A program made the translations under genes and the position numbers. This document shows, one piece after another, positions 62,401 through 64,000 of a DNA stretch of 64,000 nt. The notes below the pieces were generated by a model. The model was not told the DNA's origin. It saw only the letters and a program-made list of their open reading frames with translations, and searched no databases. Each line of letters begins with the position of its first letter. The first letter of the stretch is position 1. Origin of the DNA: Mesostigma viride (lineage: Eukaryota; Streptophyta; Mesostigmatophyceae; Mesostigmatales; Mesostigmataceae); assembly GCA_009746045.1 (NCBI GenBank), contig RPFO01000016.1, positions 183,470-247,469 of the forward strand, read 5' to 3'.

Positions 62401-63509
62401 ATGTTCTCCCAGCACATCTCGTCGGACGGACTCGCAAGCGCAATTTACATGGTCTGCAACAACATCACCGCACGCAAGGAGGTGGAGCGGGAGATGCAGC
62501 TCACTCGCGCGCAGCTGCAGGACAGCATCAACCTGCTCGACGCGGGCGTGGCCATCTTTGACGAGAACATGGTCATGGTAAGGTCACAGTGCACCTATAG
62601 TGAACCCTTGGTAAACAGACCAGGCGTCAGTGTGTGGTCCGTTTACCGGCACATGCTTATGACACGGGTGCAGTGAACGTAGAATGAACCCGGTGGGGAG
62701 CTTACGCAAACGAGTTGCAGGTGTGGTAGGGGAGAGAAAAAGAAGAGGTCAAGGTGTGTGGGGGGGGGGGGAAGAGGGAAGGAATTCTGTGGCATGGGGT
62801 TTGTGGGGCCACAGAGGAAGAAGGCCACCGGTCTGTTCCATGTCAGGATTCCAACTGTTTTTTCCCACCTTGTGCAGGCCTTAGCATGCTTGCCCCGTTG
62901 AATTTTCCTGACATCACCTCGCCCACAGGTCACCTGCAGGTGATTTTGAAAGTATACTTGTATCATGGTACACCCTCTTGCCTGGCACACACGCATGCGT
63001 GGCTGTCCGGTTGCCTTTCACGGGCCCACTGCCGTGTTCCCCGCAGGCCATGCGTATGTGTCGTGCATGCGTGACAGCTTCATGAATTTGCTCAAGCCTC
63101 ACGTTTTTTATGCGTCATGCATTCGTGACTGCTTCATGAATTTGCTCAAACCTCGCATGGCCCGCAGGTCATCTGCAACCCCAAGTTCCGCCAGCTCTTC
63201 CACGTGCCCCCGAGCAGCCACGCGAACTTGTACAACTACCAGTCCATACTAGAGAACGCGTGCAACGAAGGGGTGCACGAGTCATCGGGCCTGCATCGTG
63301 ACCAGTGGATAGAGCGCGTGATGGAGGCCGGCAAGGACCCAAACGCGTCGCAGAAGATCCTCGTCAACAACCAGTGGATCGCGGTCAGCTACGCGCAGGC
63401 CAACAATGGCGGCGCGGTCTGCATGTACTCGGACCTCACGCGCGCGATGGAGGAGGAGCGGCTGAGGCTCGCCAAGGAGGCGGCCGAGGCTTCGAGCAAC
63501 GCCAAGTCG
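44488..63509 (+). CDS. PHY: Phytochrome photoreceptor, histidine-kinase type, 3' end beyond window
   Basis: Red/far-red photoreceptor binding a linear tetrapyrrole in its GAF domain; cytosolic/nuclear signalling protein. Exons (GT/AG): 44488-44640, 45010-45099, 46390-~46500, 47351-47422, 49321-49427, 50775-50843, 52429-52506, 53475-53601, 54124-54302, 54943-55092, ~55588-55640, 55876-55950, 57315-57516, 58796-59025, 60631-60798, 61771-61887, 62356-62577 and 63168-63509. Phases agree at nearly all joins. The two exceptions are the donor of exon 3 and the small exon near 55588, which are unresolved. Domains in order: N-terminal PAS, GAF, PHY, PAS, PAS_7-like, then a helix ending EASSNAKS. In hybrid kinases such a helix is followed by the H-box, which must lie beyond 64000. 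Plant phytochromes have two PAS and a degenerate kinase; this order suits algal or bacterial-style sensor kinases. Confidence 0.9.
45109..45540 (+). repeat. (GGGCGT)n minisatellite in a phytochrome intron
   Basis: About 70 hexamer units, mainly GGGCGT, with a block of GGGCGC units at about 45361-45432, starting 10 bp after the donor at 45100. It is the same style as the GGGCGA array at 24816-24990. Confidence 0.96.
46542..46660 (+). repeat. (CCAACCA)n heptamer array in a phytochrome intron
   Basis: About 17 copies of CACCAAC, then CACCCGC variants. Non-coding. Confidence 0.93.
47085..47290 (+). repeat. Degenerate ~25-bp TTTGTATGGCCTCTTACTA repeat
   Basis: Eight or so diverged units of TTTGTATGGCC plus TCTTACTAG, within the intron before exon 47351. 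Confidence 0.75.
47480..47961. mobile_element. MITE with TIRs and TTA target duplication in a phytochrome intron
   Basis: 482 bp. Left end GGGTGTTTCCACATT, right end the complement GGATGTTTCCACATT; flanks TTA at 47477-47479 and 47962-47964. No transposase. TIR plus 3-bp TWA-type duplication suggests mobilisation by a PIF/Harbinger-like transposase, though the TIR differs from the element at 38108. An internal palindrome occupies about 47776-47842. Confidence 0.85.
48100..48710. mobile_element. TIR element in a phytochrome intron
   Basis: CACCCTCCGCATTGTTAAT near 48102-48120 is mirrored by ATTAACAATGCGGAGGGTG near 48689-48707. The interior carries repeated TTTCTTTGTTTGTTTGGTA and GGCGTAGCTCACAGCA motifs. 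No transposase. The target duplication is not clear. Confidence 0.7.
48965..49228 (+). repeat. 22-bp minisatellite (GATGCCGCTTTGTATCGCCC)
   Basis: Twelve near-identical units (ending GA), 90 bp upstream of the acceptor of exon 49321. Frames through it are artefacts. Confidence 0.95.
49321..55092 (+). CDS. PHY: Phytochrome exons: GAF bilin-lyase domain
   Basis: Exon 49321-49427: [20 protein letters not shown].. (linker helix). 50775-50843: [17 protein letters not shown], the family's YDRVMVYKF..D.HGEV strand. 52429-52506: [21 protein letters not shown], where the PATD Asp of the chromophore network is kept and the usual IPQ becomes VPW. 53475-53601: [16 protein letters not shown].. ending SVLRHAQFI. 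54124-54302: [13 protein letters not shown], aligning with the RxxH-C-H..YL.NM bilin site; the Cys near 54136 is the likely thioether residue. Then [10 protein letters not shown], where the second chromophore His is kept. 54943-55092: a GAF-PHY helix ending [11 protein letters not shown]. The pocket residues seen suggest a functional chromophore-binding phytochrome. Confidence 0.9.
50355..50550 (+). repeat. 11-bp minisatellite (GAGCAGTATAA)
   Basis: About 17 units of GAGCAGT(A/G)TAA, some with 1-2-bp insertions (GAAGCAG, GACGCAG), in the intron before exon 50775. Confidence 0.93.
50894..50950 (+). CDS. PHY: Possible alternative GAF exon (diverged copy of 50775-50843)
   Basis: After GGTAG, GTGCCTCAA then [16 protein letters not shown] to GAG|GTGAGC; 57 nt, phase 0-0. 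The downstream intron sequence (GTGAGCAC.GCCACGGCACAG) is shared with that after 50843, so the exon end plus intron start was duplicated. The encoded strand is a convincing phytochrome GAF strand, arguably closer to the family consensus than the upstream exon. Including both would duplicate a beta strand, so alternative use or a dead copy is more likely. Confidence 0.45.
51865..51995 (+). repeat. ~37-bp degenerate repeat (CAGGCCTATGCTTGGTATTC)
   Basis: Four diverged units with GCCTATGCTTGGTAT in an intron. Confidence 0.7.
52688..52808 (+). repeat. 31-bp tandem repeat, four copies
   Basis: Units GTTGTTGATCATTTACGTAT followed by CGATGGGGCGC, immediately after exon 52429-52506 plus about 180 bp. 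Confidence 0.95.
55588..59025 (+). CDS. PHY: Phytochrome exons: PHY domain
   Basis: Candidate exon 55588-55640 reads [14 protein letters not shown], aligned with the family's GIV..SP.I.DLVKC. Its exact ends do not yet fit phase with 55876-55950 ([20 protein letters not shown]). Then 57315-57516: [14 protein letters not shown].. through [10 protein letters not shown]. 58796-59025: [26 protein letters not shown] and ..FREVLHDSV. The tongue is present but its two signatures are altered: WGG is WPA and PRxSF is PHHSF. Order and spacing still match the PHY domain well. Confidence 0.82.
56185..56895 (+). repeat. Telomere-like heptamer array (TGTAGGG with TTTAGGG)
   Basis: About 100 heptamers. Most are TGTAGGG. 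Interspersed at the edges and as single variants are TTTAGGG, the plant/green-algal telomere repeat, plus TGCAGGG and GACTTTAGGG. It lies within a phytochrome intron with coding exons on both sides, so it is interstitial. Confidence 0.95.
59144..59345 (-). repeat. tRNA-like SINE, copy 1
   Basis: On the minus strand: TTAGCAGTTGGGCTG (A-box-like, near 59335-59320), then GTTCGATTCCTTGC (B-box-like, near 59250-59236), then a non-tRNA body ending in GACAACAATTC. A second copy lies at 59562-59725. The A-B spacing is longer than a normal tRNA and no cloverleaf closes, so it is a tRNA-derived element and not a tRNA gene. Confidence 0.55.
59562..59725 (-). repeat. tRNA-like SINE, copy 2 (head truncated)
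   Basis: About 90% identical by eye to 59144-59305, covering CGTGAAAACGCTAGCTGCCC, the B-box-like segment and GAGTCTCCTGATCCGAAGGCA. It lacks the A-box part found in copy 1. Same orientation, 419 bp downstream. Confidence 0.7.
60631..63509 (+). CDS. PHY: Phytochrome exons: PAS and PAS_7-like domains, start of kinase linker
   Basis: 60631-60798: a coiled helix ([20 protein letters not shown]), then [18 protein letters not shown], a PAS core with the usual I..WN..M. 61771-61887: [20 protein letters not shown] (end of PAS). 62356-62577: ..[20 protein letters not shown] and [15 protein letters not shown], opening a PAS_7-type domain. 63168-63509: [14 protein letters not shown].., [40 protein letters not shown] ending NAKS|GTGCGT. 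All phases are 0. In hybrid sensor kinases the helix E.A..A..A..AKS is followed by a FLA.MSHE.RTP-type H-box, expected just outside the window. Confidence 0.88.
61325..61680 (+). repeat. Degenerate ~24-bp repeat (TTAGACCTCTATCGGGCCA)
   Basis: About fifteen diverged units of TTAGACCTCTATCGGG(C/A)CACT in the intron before exon 61771. Confidence 0.85.
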
Positions 63510-64000
63510 GTGCGTGGCCGATTTTTCCTCACGTACCTGTTTCCCTGTTTCGTTGGCATGTCAAGTCGGTGCGTGGCCCTATGTCCCCTAGAAACTAGGA
63601 CTTTGAAGGGGGTCAATCGCGCGGTTGTCATCCAGGGTTTTCTAGCCCCCCGTGTGTCTTCCACGCCCCATGCTGCATCGCCAAGTCAGTGTGTGGTCCT
63701 GTTTCGGCTAGAAACTAGGACCGTGACCGTTATTACAGTTGTTTGATCGGCTATTGCTTTGCGAATTGCGTACATTCCTGTCATGATGCACCGCCAAGCT
63801 GGCACGTGGCCTCACATCCCCTCTTGTTGGAACGCTTGCCTGTCCCATTGCTATGCCAGCTGGCCCGGTGTCCCATGGTCACTGTGGACTGAGTGGGTTT
63901 TGTCAATAAGACCTTGAGTGGGGTTGGTGATGGAGTGTTTTGTTCCCCTTTGGTATCCTGTTACGCGTGCCTGTTTCGTGTGCCTGTTTCGTGTGCCTGT

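Overview
This is a eukaryotic nuclear window, intron-rich and very rich in repeats. I read it as the genome of a green-lineage alga. The main evidence is a plant/algal-type phytochrome with a histidine-kinase-style C-terminal half. Supporting evidence is a secreted Ser-Pro/Pro-rich wall or matrix protein of chlorophyte type and a long array of TTTAGGG-like heptamers. A prasinophyte-grade chlorophyte fits best, but that is inference; a streptophyte alga or another phytochrome-bearing alga is not excluded. No rRNA gene, true tRNA gene or CRISPR array was seen.

Layout. 1-1.5 kb: AT-rich, no gene. About 1.6-10.07 kb (+): a multi-exon gene for a MULE-type (Mutator-like) transposase. It has a 340-residue polyasparagine tract encoded by a pure (AAC)n array, three CxxCxxCxxC repeats, a MULE catalytic core and a SWIM zinc finger, then a tail of duplicated 81-bp exons. 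10-18 kb: no protein gene; a satellite with a ~790-bp higher-order period, minisatellites and AACGTT-containing arrays. 18.3-21.3 kb (+): a decayed LINE with an intact reverse-transcriptase ORF. 21.3-25.7 kb: LINE pieces and simple repeats. 25.7-27.45 kb (-): a secreted Pro-rich glycoprotein gene. 28.5-36.7 kb: a nest of LINE fragments, a second RT family (IDD type, possibly Penelope-like) and a terminal-inverted-repeat element. 38.108-41.775 kb: a complete-ended PIF/Harbinger transposon with TIRs and TAA target duplications. 42.8 or 44.5 kb to beyond the right edge (+): one phytochrome gene of at least 19 kb.

The phytochrome reads, with matching splice phases over almost all junctions, as N-terminal PAS, GAF (with the bilin-attachment Cys-His), PHY, PAS and PAS_7-like domains. 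It stops at the edge with the helix that normally precedes a histidine-kinase dimerisation motif. Its introns carry two TIR elements, a tRNA-like SINE pair, telomere-like repeats and several minisatellites.

The most unusual feature is that many exon edges of the phytochrome gene, and exons of the MULE gene, are echoed in neighbouring intron sequence by diverged tandem copies that keep splice-site-like dinucleotides. These look like unused, alternative or micro-exons born by local tandem duplication. I found no obviously new multi-gene system. The junction echoes and the atypical phytochrome are the best leads.
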